Notes under the pieces: model-generated
The model's database searches: none
Seen by the model: only the letters and a program-made list of their open reading frames with translations
What the model was told of the DNA's origin: nothing
Position numbers and translations under genes: made by a program
NCBI GenBank assembly: GCA_902780985.1
Contig: CACZHN010000035.1
Location: 14,987-21,083, forward strand
DNA: 6,097 nucleotides
Origin: an uncultured Lachnospiraceae bacterium
GTDB lineage: Bacteria; Bacillota_A; Clostridia; Lachnospirales; Lachnospiraceae
Reading direction: 5' to 3'
Shown here: in pieces, positions 1-6,097 of the stretch
How positions within the stretch are numbered: the stretch's first letter is position 1
Layout of the letters: every line of letters begins with the position of its first letter

Positions 1-360
1 TATCTCCTTCTGGCTTGTATCAATATATAAATGATATCCCGAAAGCACCATATCAAACTTATTCTCAGCCACAAGCTTACCTGACTGGTATTTAAATGCA
101 GGCATTTTCTCCATAAAAAGAGAATGAAAGCCTCCAAAGCCCGCAATGGTTGCTATGGTCGGTATCAGATATATGATTATCGATACAAGAAGAGATATGA
201 ATATCACATACTTTACGAAAGTCTTTTTCGTAACTTCCCCCAGTTCCGTAAGTCTGCTGGGGATTGAAAGCGATATCTTCAGCTCTTCCATCAGCTTAAA
301 GTTCTTAAGCCTTAGTATCTCTCCGTTATTCTGTTGAGGATTATTTTCATATTCCATCAT
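1..360 (-). CDS. DUF1189-like membrane protein, N-terminal part (runs off window)
   Basis: Only the first 120 residues are visible; the reading frame is open to position 1 and the C-terminus is missing. A polar N-terminal tail (residues 1-25, rich in N and Q) is followed by an amphipathic stretch containing LSIPSRLTELGEVTKKTF, then a hydrophobic membrane segment at about residues 50-73. An extracytoplasmic-looking part follows, with MPAFKYQSGKLVAENKF (85-102) and YIDTSQKE (112-119). A single TM helix followed by a 'P-x-F-...-G-x-L' segment and an 'IDT' motif resembles DUF1189 proteins, a family related to Bacillus YvdJ; this is recognition from memory and the function is unknown. The start ATG at 360-358 overlaps the TGA of the HAD gene (ATGA), suggesting translational coupling; a second ATG follows immediately at 357-355. 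Only a weak GGA lies upstream. It is the last visible gene of the riboflavin transcription unit. A link to riboflavin or flavin handling is conjecture from position alone. Confidence 0.72.
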   Translation of the reverse strand, partial: MMEYENNPQQNNGEILRLKNFKLMEELKISLSIPSRLTELGEVTKKTFVKYVIFISLLVSIIIYLIPTIATIAGFGGFHSLFMEKMPAFKYQSGKLVAENKFDMVLSGYHLYIDTSQKEI

Positions 361-1142
361 ATAAGTCCATAATGTTTTAATGCGCCCGCTATTCCGCCTT
401 CTGTTACGGAACCCGTTACATATTCGGCAGTCTTAAGTGCATCTTCACTTCCGTCTTTCATGCAGACGCTGTGTCCCGCAAAGCGCATCATTTCAAGATC
501 ATTGTTGCCATCACCGAATACATAAGAATTATCCACTGGCATATTAAAATAGTCAAGAAGAAATTGGATGCCGCTGGCCTTGGAATGCCCAATAGGCTGC
601 AGCTCGCAGAAGTTTCCTTCTCTGTCAATATAATCAAAATACTGTGATATGTATTTACGGAAATCATCCAGTCGGCTTTCGGGATAATACCAGGCACTGA
701 ACTTGTCGAATTTGAACTCCGGAGAATCTATATCCGTAACAAGTTTCTTTCCTCCGCTGATAAAGAAATCCACCAGTTTATCTCTTTCGGGACTCTTCAT
801 TTCCATATCTATACAGGTATAGTCTGTATGCTCAAAAAGCGCATGCATTCCGAGTTCTCTGCATTTATATGCAATCTCTCTGCAGATGCTCTGTGGTGTT
901 TCCTTACGATACAGAACTTCGTCCCTGAAATTTACATAGCTTCCGCATCCGCATACATAACCGTCAAAGCCTACGTCTCTTATAAAATCATCTACGTTGG
1001 AGAAAACTCTGCCCGTATTGATAAATGCGAGATTTCCGTTCTCTCTGGTCTTTCTTATGGCTTCCTTTGCGTCTTCCGGAAAATATCTGGTTCCGTCATT
1101 GGTTATTAATGTTCCGTCAATATCAAAAAAGAGAATGTTCAT
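357..1142 (-). CDS. Cof-type HAD-IIB phosphatase, candidate riboflavin-pathway (ARPP) phosphatase
   Basis: A cytoplasmic 261-residue HAD-superfamily hydrolase of normal Cof-family length. All four HAD motifs are intact: FFDIDGTLI (residues 5-13) with nucleophile D7 and acid/base D9; NTGR (42-45) with T43; K188 in GHSKASGI; and GDGNNDLEM (210-218) with the Mg-binding acids D211 and D215. The region between motifs II and III is the size of a type IIB cap, which sets substrate choice. Cof-type HADs usually dephosphorylate small phosphometabolites. The gene starts 18 bp after ribH with no terminator between them and overlaps the next gene by ATGA, so it very likely belongs to the FMN-regulated operon. 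The pathway needs a phosphatase for 5-amino-6-ribitylamino-uracil 5'-phosphate, and related HADs (YcsE, YitU and YwtE in Bacillus; YbjI and YigB in E. coli) are known to do this. The family call is firm; the specific substrate is inferred from context. The upstream Shine-Dalgarno is weak (GAAAG), which could lower its expression relative to ribH. Confidence 0.9.
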   Translation of the reverse strand: MNILFFDIDGTLITNDGTRYFPEDAKEAIRKTRENGNLAFINTGRVFSNVDDFIRDVGFDGYVCGCGSYVNFRDEVLYRKETPQSICREIAYKCRELGMHALFEHTDYTCIDMEMKSPERDKLVDFFISGGKKLVTDIDSPEFKFDKFSAWYYPESRLDDFRKYISQYFDYIDREGNFCELQPIGHSKASGIQFLLDYFNMPVDNSYVFGDGNNDLEMMRFAGHSVCMKDGSEDALKTAEYVTGSVTEGGIAGALKHYGLI

Positions 1143-1160
1143 TTAAGTTTGTTGTCTTTC

Positions 1161-1622
1161 TTAAAGCTGCTTCATAAGGTTAACCATCTCGATAGCTCCG
1201 AGAGCACAGTCATAACCCTTATTTCCTGCCTTTGTACCCGCTCTTGTAACAGCCTGCTCAATTGTATCTGTTGTAAGGATACCGAACATTACAGGGATGC
1301 CTGCTTCAAGACTTACGGAAGCGATTCCCTTTGAAACCTCTGCACATACATAATCATAGTGGCTTGTCTCGCCTCTGATTACTGTTCCGAGACAGATAAC
1401 CGCATCGTACTTTCCGGATTCAGCCATCTTCTTTGCTGCAAGAGGAATCTCGAAAGCTCCCGGTACCCATGCTACTGTTATATCTTCATCTTTTACATCG
1501 TGTCTTACAAGACCGTCAACAGCACCGCCTACAAGCTTTGATACGATAAACTCGTTAAATCTTGATGCGACGATACCGATCTTAATTCCATTGGCTACTA
1601 CTTTTCCTTCAATCTTATTCAT
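1161..1622 (-). CDS. ribH: 6,7-dimethyl-8-ribityllumazine synthase
   Basis: Condenses 5-amino-6-ribitylamino-uracil with 3,4-dihydroxy-2-butanone 4-phosphate to give 6,7-dimethyl-8-ribityllumazine, the penultimate riboflavin step; family members assemble as pentamers or 60-mer capsids in the cytoplasm. The 153-residue length is standard. Visible motifs are ASRFNEF (19-25, with F22 stacking on the pyrimidine), VPGAFEIP (53-60), [14 protein letters not shown] (79-92, containing the catalytic H88) and [17 protein letters not shown] (113-129, with R127 expected to bind phosphate). The frame is open upstream to 1691, but the ATG at 1622-1620 is chosen because it has AGAGG eight bases upstream and gives the family-typical N-terminus [23 protein letters not shown]. 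It lies 22 bp downstream of ribBA. The longer reading would run into the end of ribBA with residues unlike the family. Confidence 0.97.
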   Translation of the reverse strand: MNKIEGKVVANGIKIGIVASRFNEFIVSKLVGGAVDGLVRHDVKDEDITVAWVPGAFEIPLAAKKMAESGKYDAVICLGTVIRGETSHYDYVCAEVSKGIASVSLEAGIPVMFGILTTDTIEQAVTRAGTKAGNKGYDCALGAIEMVNLMKQL

Positions 1623-1635
1623 GACATTTACCTCT
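1620..1635 (-). promoter_or_regulatory. ribH ribosome binding site and start
   Basis: AGAGG at 1635-1631 stands eight bases before the ATG at 1622-1620, in the short gap after the ribBA stop codon (TAA, 1647-1645). It decides the ribH start in favour of the 153-residue form over upstream in-frame starts that overlap ribBA. Confidence 0.8.
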
Positions 1636-1644
1636 TTTTTTATT

Positions 1645-2856
1645 TTATACATCGTTAAGGATATGGCCCATCTTGATCTTCTTTGTCTCAAGATAGAAAC
1701 GGTCTTTATCCTGTGGTTCTATTTCAATAGGGACTCTTTCGACAATCTCCAGATTATAACCCTGAAGTCCGTATACCTTCAGCGGATTGTTAGTAAGAAG
1801 CTTCATCTGTCTTACACCCAGCTGAACAAGTATCTGAGTTCCTATAGTATAGTCTCTGGCATCAGGCGGGAATCCCAGTTCTACATTGGCTTCCACCGTG
1901 TCTCGTCCCTGATCCTGAAGTGCATAAGCTCTGATCTTATTGATAAGACCTATGCCTCTTCCTTCCTGGCGCATGTAAAGAAGGATACCTCTTCCTTCTG
2001 CGGATATCTTCTTCATAGCCGCATCCAGCTGATCTCCGCAGTCGCATTTCAGGGATCCGAAAGCATCACCTGTAAGACATTCCGAATGAACTCTGACAAG
2101 TACAGGTTCTCCATCGCTCACATCGCCCATTGTAAGAGCCACATGATGCTCACCTGTTACTTTGTTTATGAATCCGTGTATTGTAAAATCACCGTACTTC
2201 GTAGGAAGTGCAGCCTTAGTTACTTCTTCCACCAATGATTCGTTCTCTTTCCTGTATCTGATAAGCTTTTCAACAGTAGATATTTTAAGCTCGTGCTTCT
2301 TTGCGAACTCGATAAGATCATCACGTCGCATCATGGTTCCGTCATCTTTCATGATCTCGCAGCAAAGTCCCACCGGCTTAAGTCCCGCAAGTCTGCAAAG
2401 ATCAACTGTAGCTTCAGTATGACCGCGTCTTACTATAACTCCGCCCTTCTTTGCCAGAAGAGGAAACATATGTCCCGGTCTTCTGAAATCCTCAGGCTTG
2501 GAATCCTCGGAAGCAAACATCCTTGCAGTGATTCCTCTTTCTTCGGCTGAAATACCTGTTGTTGTAGATACATGGTCCACCGATACTGAAAATGCAGTCA
2601 GATGATTATCCGTATTAACAGGGCACATCTGAGGGAGATCCAGTCTCTCGCTGTAGCTTTCATCCATCGGCATACAGATAAGACCTCTTGCATACATAGC
2701 CATGAAATTCACATTTTCGGTTGTTGCGAATTCAGCAGCTACGATGACATCGCCTTCATTCTCTCTGTCTTCATCATCAAGAATAACTACGCACTTTCCG
2801 TTGGCCAGTTCTTCCAATATCTCTTCTGTTGAATTAAACTCAAACTTCTCTTCCAC
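1645..2856 (-). CDS. ribBA: Bifunctional 3,4-dihydroxy-2-butanone-4-phosphate synthase / GTP cyclohydrolase II
   Basis: Supplies both precursors of riboflavin: the N-terminal RibB domain makes dihydroxybutanone phosphate from ribulose 5-phosphate, and the C-terminal RibA domain opens GTP to the diaminopyrimidine substrate of RibD. Positions below count from the outer GTG at 2868; subtract 4 for the preferred start. RibB motifs: [10 protein letters not shown] (31-40), RPGHMFPL (130-137), [11 protein letters not shown] (147-157) and metal-binding E171. RibA motifs: zinc cysteines C264, C275 and C277 in [18 protein letters not shown] (261-278), RQEGRGIGL (300-308), D336/R338 in PPDARDY (catalytic acid and nucleophilic Arg) and TNNPLK (359-364). 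All key residues of both domains are present, so both activities are expected. The preferred start is the GTG at 2856-2854, giving 403 residues, because GAGGTG lies nine bases upstream; a GTG at 2868 sits inside that Shine-Dalgarno sequence. The gene is 23 bp after ribE. Confidence 0.96.
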   Translation of the reverse strand: MEEKFEFNSTEEILEELANGKCVVILDDEDRENEGDVIVAAEFATTENVNFMAMYARGLICMPMDESYSERLDLPQMCPVNTDNHLTAFSVSVDHVSTTTGISAEERGITARMFASEDSKPEDFRRPGHMFPLLAKKGGVIVRRGHTEATVDLCRLAGLKPVGLCCEIMKDDGTMMRRDDLIEFAKKHELKISTVEKLIRYRKENESLVEEVTKAALPTKYGDFTIHGFINKVTGEHHVALTMGDVSDGEPVLVRVHSECLTGDAFGSLKCDCGDQLDAAMKKISAEGRGILLYMRQEGRGIGLINKIRAYALQDQGRDTVEANVELGFPPDARDYTIGTQILVQLGVRQMKLLTNNPLKVYGLQGYNLEIVERVPIEIEPQDKDRFYLETKKIKMGHILNDV

Positions 2857-2871
2857 TTTGTGTAACACCTC
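2854..2871 (-). promoter_or_regulatory. ribBA ribosome binding site deciding a GTG start
   Basis: GAGGTG at 2871-2866 matches the anti-Shine-Dalgarno complement and is followed, nine bases later, by GTG at 2856-2854 (Val5 of the longest frame). The outermost start codon, GTG at 2868-2866, is itself part of the Shine-Dalgarno sequence and has no site of its own. No ATG start exists near the family-typical N-terminus. Confidence 0.65.
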
Positions 2872-2879
2872 GTTTGTCT

Positions 2880-3560
2880 TTATATAAATCCGTTGCCTGA
2901 TAAAAGCTCGGCAAAAGATTTATTCTTTTCGAGATTTTCGGCTTTGTCGGCCTTAACCCCGTTATTAACACTTCCTGTACTCAGGAGTCTTTCCACATAT
3001 TTACCTATGATATCATTCTCAAGATTCACTATATCTCCGCGCTTCTTTTTAAGCAGTGTCGTTTCCTCTCCGGTATGAGGTATGATGGAAACCTTGAATC
3101 TTTCCGAATCCACATAAGCTACCGTAAGACTTATTCCGTCTATGGCTATGCTTCCTTTTTCCACGATAAGTCGAAGAATGCTGCTGTCGGCCTTGATGCT
3201 TACCCAGACCGCATTGTCTTCCTTCTCGAGATTTTCGATAACTCCTGTACCGTCTATATGTCCCGATACTATATGTCCTCCGAAGCGTCCCATAAGACAC
3301 ATGGCTTTTTCCAGATTAACTCCGTCCCCGGAAGTAAGAGAACCAAGTGATGATCTTCTCATGGTCTCGGCCATAACATCGGCAGTGAAATCATTTCCCG
3401 ACATAGATGTAACCGTAAGACATACTCCGTTGACTGCTATGCTGTCACCGATCTTTACATCATCCAGCAGATTTCCTGCTTCAATTGTAAGCTCGGCTCC
3501 CTTGGAAAGCTTATTTATTCTCTTGACTTTACCAATCTTTTCTATAATGCCGGTAAACAT
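2880..3560 (-). CDS. ribE: Riboflavin synthase (alpha subunit, two lumazine-binding domains)
   Basis: Dismutates two molecules of 6,7-dimethyl-8-ribityllumazine into riboflavin and 5-amino-6-ribitylamino-uracil, the last step of the pathway. It has 226 residues and two homologous lumazine-binding domains: residues 1-96 (MFTGIIE start; [12 protein letters not shown] at 39-50 with the conserved C47) and 97-190 ([12 protein letters not shown] at 95-106 with H101; [12 protein letters not shown] at 136-147; [11 protein letters not shown] at 159-169; [13 protein letters not shown] at 179-191). The C-terminal helix that mediates trimerisation ends in the typical [13 protein letters not shown]. Between residues 192 and 213 there is a polar linker that looks somewhat longer than usual. 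The ATG at 3560-3558 overlaps the ribD stop by one base (TGATG), with AAAGGA six bases upstream inside ribD, so translation is probably coupled. The naming follows Bacillus usage. Confidence 0.96.
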   Translation of the reverse strand: MFTGIIEKIGKVKRINKLSKGAELTIEAGNLLDDVKIGDSIAVNGVCLTVTSMSGNDFTADVMAETMRRSSLGSLTSGDGVNLEKAMCLMGRFGGHIVSGHIDGTGVIENLEKEDNAVWVSIKADSSILRLIVEKGSIAIDGISLTVAYVDSERFKVSIIPHTGEETTLLKKKRGDIVNLENDIIGKYVERLLSTGSVNNGVKADKAENLEKNKSFAELLSGNGFI

Positions 3561-4669
3561 CAGTCGTCCTTTCTTCTGACATAATGTATCATGATATCTC
3601 CGTCAAGGATTGTGGTACCTTCCAGTTCGAAATGTGCTGCATTTTCAACTTCATCGATACCTTCTCCTCCTACAGGAGATGCACCTGTTCCGCCGAATAC
3701 CTTAGGTGATATACAGGTATAAACTTCATCTATAAGATCTTCTCTGAACATGCTCCAGCCAAGCTGTCCGCCGCCCTCGAGAAGAAGACTGTCTATCTCC
3801 ATTCTTCCCAGCTGGGCTACAAGGCTGTTCACATCTATATGTCCGCGTTCATCGGCAGGAAGAAGAAGTGTTCCTATCCCTGCTTCCTTAAGTTCTTGAA
3901 TCTTATCTCTCTTTTCGAGCTCCACATCCTTAAGAGCTGCCACATAAGTCTTTATATCCTTTGCTGTCTTAACGATATTGCAGTCCATAGGTATACGCAG
4001 ATGAGAATCACATATGATCCTTATCGGATCATGTCCGCCTTCTATACGGCAGTTAAGCATCGGATCATCGGCAAGCAATGTTCCGATTCCTACCATGATA
4101 GCCGTGCATTTATCCCTTAAAACATGAATGGCTCTTCTTGAAGCCTCGTTGGATATCCATCTGCTCTTTCCGGTAGATGTACATATCTTTCCGTCCATTG
4201 TCATGGCGTATTTATATAATACATACGGAGTCTTATGTGTAATGTAATGGAAGAAGGATTTATTCAGAGCATCACATTCTTCCTTCATTACGTGAGTTAC
4301 AACTTCGACTCCCGCGCTTCTGAGACGCCATACTCCCTTTCCGCATACCAGCGGATTCGGATCGTCGGAACCGATATATACTCTTTTGATCTTAGCCTCC
4401 AGGATTGCTTCCGTACAAGGCGGCTGCTTTCCCGTATGATTACAAGGTTCAAGTGTTACGTAAAGTTCAGCCCCCACCGCTGATTCCGTAAGATTTGCGA
4501 TAGCTTCTCTTTCTGCATGAAGTCCGCCGTACTGTGCGTGATAACCTTCGCCGATGATTCTTCCGTCTTTAACGATGACCGCCCCCACAAGCGGATTAGG
4601 ATTAACCGCGCCGGTTCCTTTCTTTGCAAGTTCGATAGCTCTCTCCATAAATTTTTTGTCGTAAGCCAT
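3560..4669 (-). CDS. ribD: Bifunctional diaminohydroxyphosphoribosylaminopyrimidine deaminase / 5-amino-6-(5-phosphoribosylamino)uracil reductase
   Basis: Carries out the second and third steps of riboflavin synthesis: deamination of the pyrimidine ring, then NADPH-dependent reduction of the ribosyl side chain. The 369-residue length is typical. The N-terminal CMP/dCMP-deaminase-like domain (about 1-145) has AVNPNPLVGAVIV (21-33), HAERE (51-55; zinc H51, proton-shuttle E53) and PCNHTGKQPPC (75-85; zinc C76 and C85). The C-terminal DHFR-like reductase domain (about 148-367) has KYAMTMDGKI (153-162), SRWIS (169-173), VGIGTLLADDPMLNCR (193-208), LLLEGGG (295-301) and SPKVFGG (321-327). All metal ligands are intact. 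It is the first gene after the FMN riboswitch; a Shine-Dalgarno GAGGGG at 4686-4681 lies 11 bases before the ATG, rather far but the only candidate. It overlaps ribE by one base at its 3' end. Confidence 0.97.
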   Translation of the reverse strand: MAYDKKFMERAIELAKKGTGAVNPNPLVGAVIVKDGRIIGEGYHAQYGGLHAEREAIANLTESAVGAELYVTLEPCNHTGKQPPCTEAILEAKIKRVYIGSDDPNPLVCGKGVWRLRSAGVEVVTHVMKEECDALNKSFFHYITHKTPYVLYKYAMTMDGKICTSTGKSRWISNEASRRAIHVLRDKCTAIMVGIGTLLADDPMLNCRIEGGHDPIRIICDSHLRIPMDCNIVKTAKDIKTYVAALKDVELEKRDKIQELKEAGIGTLLLPADERGHIDVNSLVAQLGRMEIDSLLLEGGGQLGWSMFREDLIDEVYTCISPKVFGGTGASPVGGEGIDEVENAAHFELEGTTILDGDIMIHYVRRKDD

Positions 4670-4690
4670 AGTTTTGTATACCCCTCATAT

Positions 4691-4730
4691 AAAAGATAAT
4701 GCCCCGGATATAATCTACCCAGGGCATCAT
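4691..4730 (-). terminator. Riboswitch expression platform: intrinsic terminator hairpin
   Basis: Downstream of the FMN aptamer and 21 bases before ribD, ATGATGCCCTGG (4730-4719) can pair with CCGGGGCATTAT (4707-4696). This gives a 12-bp stem with two G-U wobbles and an 11-base loop, followed by CTTTTATAT. The U tract is short, so it is a modest terminator, but stem and position fit the usual FMN-controlled attenuation. With FMN bound, the hairpin should form and stop transcription before ribD. The 5' arm also matches a segment of the aptamer that could act as antiterminator. Base pairing was worked out by eye. Confidence 0.7.
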
Positions 4731-4742
4731 TGCATACTATCG

Positions 4743-4852
4743 ATTACTTCCATCCAGACTTTACTGTCGGCACCGAAATCTCATCGGTTCAAACCGGAAT
4801 ACCGGTTTCGCGGGCTATACCGCCGGTCGGGAATTCCACCCTGCCCTGTAAT
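4743..4852 (-). promoter_or_regulatory. FMN riboswitch (RFN element) aptamer
   Basis: The minus strand carries the conserved RFN blocks in order: CAGGGCAGGGTGGAATTCCC (4848-4829), GACCGGCGGTATAGCCCGCG (4828-4809), GAGATTTCGGTGCCGACAGT (4782-4763) and AGTCTGGATGGAAG (4760-4747). The closing stem P1 pairs ATTAC (4852-4848) with GTAAT (4747-4743). GGGC (4846-4843) pairs with GCCC (4815-4812). The variable arm is a perfect 7-bp hairpin, AAACCGG-TATT-CCGGTTT (4808-4791), and ACCGA (4788-4784) pairs with TCGGT (4776-4772). It binds FMN and is expected to shut off the ribD operon when flavin is plentiful. It begins only 15 bp after the stop codon of the upstream gene, and no convincing promoter is visible in that gap. 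Confidence 0.97.
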
Positions 4853-4867
4853 AAAATATTAAGTTTA

Positions 4868-6097
4868 TCAGTCTTCCTGCTTTCCGATCGACAGGAAACC
4901 GTTCTCGTTTGCCTTAAGAAGGAATGAAAGACCGATATTCTTTCTGTGTCCGTCCTCGGAAATGTATATCTCACCGGATTCAACCAGTGACTTAGCTATT
5001 CTGATAAGCTCATCCTTGAAGGAGATCATCTCTCTTCTGTCACGAGATGACAGCTTGAAGAGATACTGGTTCTTTGAGCTTATGAGAAGGATGCTGAAGG
5101 AGAATACATTTTCCTTTGTTTCCTTCATACCGGAACCGATCATACGTGAATTTGCAATGATGATCTCTGCGTTATCATCAGGAAGATACTCTGATAAGAT
5201 AAGCTTGTAGATCTTAAGGTAATCATCCTCAGAATCAACCTTGATAGGAAGTTCCGCAACGGCAAATTCGATAACCGAATCCGCAATCTTTATAGTACCA
5301 CCGTCATCGTTGATGGATGCGGTACTCTGACGTGGAACAAGAAGTCTGAAGAACTTGTTCTCAATAGCCTTATCTGTAGCTGTAGGCTCTGAAATAACAA
5401 GATCAGGATACATCTTCTCCATCTTGAACATGGATACGATAGCTGCATCATCACCTGTCTCAGCCTTAGCGATGAGCTTCTGATAAAGCTCTGTGATCTG
5501 CGGTGTACGATACTTAACGAGATCAACAATCTTCTCAACTGCAGGAATGTGTGCCATAGCTGCATTCTCGAGATAAAGCTGGATAAGTTCTTCTGTAGTA
5601 GCTCCCTTTTCCTCTTTATACTGAATAACCTTATAAAGATTTTCTTTATCGAAATCTTCATAATGTGCATCGTATGCTTTTTCAAAATACTTGAGAGCTT
5701 TCTTCTCGCCTGTGAAGTTAGGCTGAGATTCTTTTCTCTCGTAAATCCTACCGAGTTCGTAAGCAGCCTGTGTACTTCCGAGTCCCAGTGCCTCAAGGAA
5801 AGCCTTCTCGATCTCATAGTCTGTAGCTATGTAGAATACCTGGCTCTGCTTCATAAGAGCAACCTTAAGGGCTGTTGCGGCACTACCGGCCTTAACTGCA
5901 CGATCCCACTTCTCAACTGCAGACTGAAGGTTTTCACCCTTGAGTTCCTTGATATCCTTGATATAAGCATCTGCTTCGGTGATACCGTTCTTCTGTGCAA
6001 GCTGGAAGAATCTGAGCGCCTTGTCCCCGTCTCTTCCTGTATTGAGAAGTCCGTAGTAATAGAATCTACCAAGATAGAACGGAACTCTCTTGTGTCC
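4868..6097 (-). CDS. Sel1/TPR-like repeat protein with unclassified C-terminal domain (N-terminus outside window)
   Basis: The frame is open from the window edge to TGA at 4870-4868, giving 409 visible residues; the true start lies beyond 6097. The N-terminal visible part is built of helical Sel1/TPR-like repeats: residues 7-36 (FYLGRFYYYGLLNTG with KALRFFQLAQKNG), about 67-106 (GSAATALKVALMKQSQ with EKAFLEALGLG) and 107-146 (GSTQAAYELGRIYERKE with KKALKYFEKAYDAH). Further helices run to about 240. The last ~160 residues (250-409) look like an alpha/beta domain with several strand-like stretches (IEFAVAELPIKV, AEIIIANSRMIG, VFSFSILLISS, EIYISED) that I do not recognise. No signal peptide or membrane segment is visible in this portion. 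Sel1/TPR arrays generally mediate protein-protein contacts; the specific role is unknown. It precedes the riboflavin operon in the same direction, but nothing suggests a flavin function. Confidence 0.82.
   Translation of the reverse strand, partial: GHKRVPFYLGRFYYYGLLNTGRDGDKALRFFQLAQKNGITEADAYIKDIKELKGENLQSAVEKWDRAVKAGSAATALKVALMKQSQVFYIATDYEIEKAFLEALGLGSTQAAYELGRIYERKESQPNFTGEKKALKYFEKAYDAHYEDFDKENLYKVIQYKEEKGATTEELIQLYLENAAMAHIPAVEKIVDLVKYRTPQITELYQKLIAKAETGDDAAIVSMFKMEKMYPDLVISEPTATDKAIENKFFRLLVPRQSTASINDDGGTIKIADSVIEFAVAELPIKVDSEDDYLKIYKLILSEYLPDDNAEIIIANSRMIGSGMKETKENVFSFSILLISSKNQYLFKLSSRDRREMISFKDELIRIAKSLVESGEIYISEDGHRKNIGLSFLLKANENGFLSIGKQED

Noticed and set aside
1623..1691. Longer ribH reading starting at 1691 (23 extra residues)
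   Set aside because: The extra residues overlap the end of ribBA in another frame, are unlike lumazine synthases, and the inner ATG at 1622 has a proper Shine-Dalgarno sequence.
1591..2238. Plus-strand open frame of 215 codons opposite ribBA and ribH
   Set aside because: It is antisense to two well-supported genes, has an irregular composition rich in S, C, Y and F, and no recognisable motif.
3142..3579. Plus-strand open frame of 145 codons opposite ribE
   Set aside because: It lies wholly antisense to ribE apart from its end, and its S/P/L-rich composition mirrors the complementary strand rather than a protein family.
4678..4727. ATGCCCT (4727-4721) could pair with GGGGTAT (4684-4678), hiding the ribD Shine-Dalgarno sequence
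   Set aside because: The pairing needs two G-U wobbles and competes with the more stable 12-bp terminator stem, so transcriptional control is the simpler reading.
4856..4861. Possible -10 box TAATAT for a rib operon promoter
   Set aside because: No acceptable -35 lies 16-18 bases upstream, and a start site at the usual distance would fall inside the riboswitch P1 stem and remove its 5' strand.
5290..5817. Minus-strand frame of 175 codons, rich in R, S and L, inside the repeat-protein gene
   Set aside because: It is an out-of-frame shadow of the repeat protein, with a composition typical of a shifted frame.
4868..5854. Start of the repeat protein at the ATG at 5854
   Set aside because: The frame continues without a stop for 81 codons to the window edge and encodes a recognisable Sel1-like repeat, so this methionine is internal.
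1..6097. Search for a wholly new system such as defence genes, a mobile element, a CRISPR array or long repeats
   Set aside because: No direct repeats, inverted terminal repeats, transposase, nuclease or array structure was found; the window is dominated by a standard riboflavin operon.

Overview
The window looks like a piece of a Firmicutes genome, most likely from the Clostridia (Lachnospiraceae-like). This rests on the gene order ribD-ribE-ribBA-ribH behind an FMN riboswitch, moderate GC content, GAGG-type ribosome binding sites, and the two accessory families at the edges. The genus is an inference; no rRNA or other marker is present. All recognisable genes lie on the minus strand, so the biological order runs from position 6097 down to position 1.

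Layout in transcription order. (1) 6097-4868: the C-terminal 409 residues of a Sel1/TPR-type repeat protein whose N-terminus lies outside the window. (2) 4852-4743: an FMN riboswitch (RFN element) aptamer, followed at 4730-4691 by a terminator-like hairpin. (3) 4669-3560 ribD, 3560-2880 ribE (riboflavin synthase), 2856-1645 ribBA and 1622-1161 ribH: the classical riboflavin biosynthesis operon. (4) 1142-357: a Cof-type HAD phosphatase 18 bp after ribH. (5) 360-1: the first 120 residues of a membrane protein resembling DUF1189, overlapping the HAD gene by the four bases ATGA and running off the window.

How the genes work together. RibA (GTP cyclohydrolase II) and RibD convert GTP to a phosphorylated ribitylamino-pyrimidine. 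A phosphatase must remove its phosphate. RibB makes dihydroxybutanone phosphate, RibH joins the two halves into lumazine, and RibE dismutates lumazine to riboflavin. The phosphatase step is normally done by HAD enzymes encoded elsewhere. Here a HAD-IIB phosphatase sits directly in the riboswitch-controlled operon, which makes it a good candidate for that step.

Intergenic gaps downstream of the riboswitch are 23 bp or less (1-bp and 4-bp overlaps, 18, 22 and 23 bp), with no internal terminator, so the six genes from ribD to the DUF1189-like gene probably form one transcript. The only non-coding stretch of note is 4670-4867, which is filled by the riboswitch, its expression platform and the ribD leader. 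No stretch over 300 bases lacks a gene. I saw no tRNA, rRNA, CRISPR array, insertion sequence or attachment site. Most of the window is ordinary riboflavin metabolism; the points worth a second look are the two operon-tail genes, the riboswitch switching mechanism and the unclassified C-terminal domain of the repeat protein.
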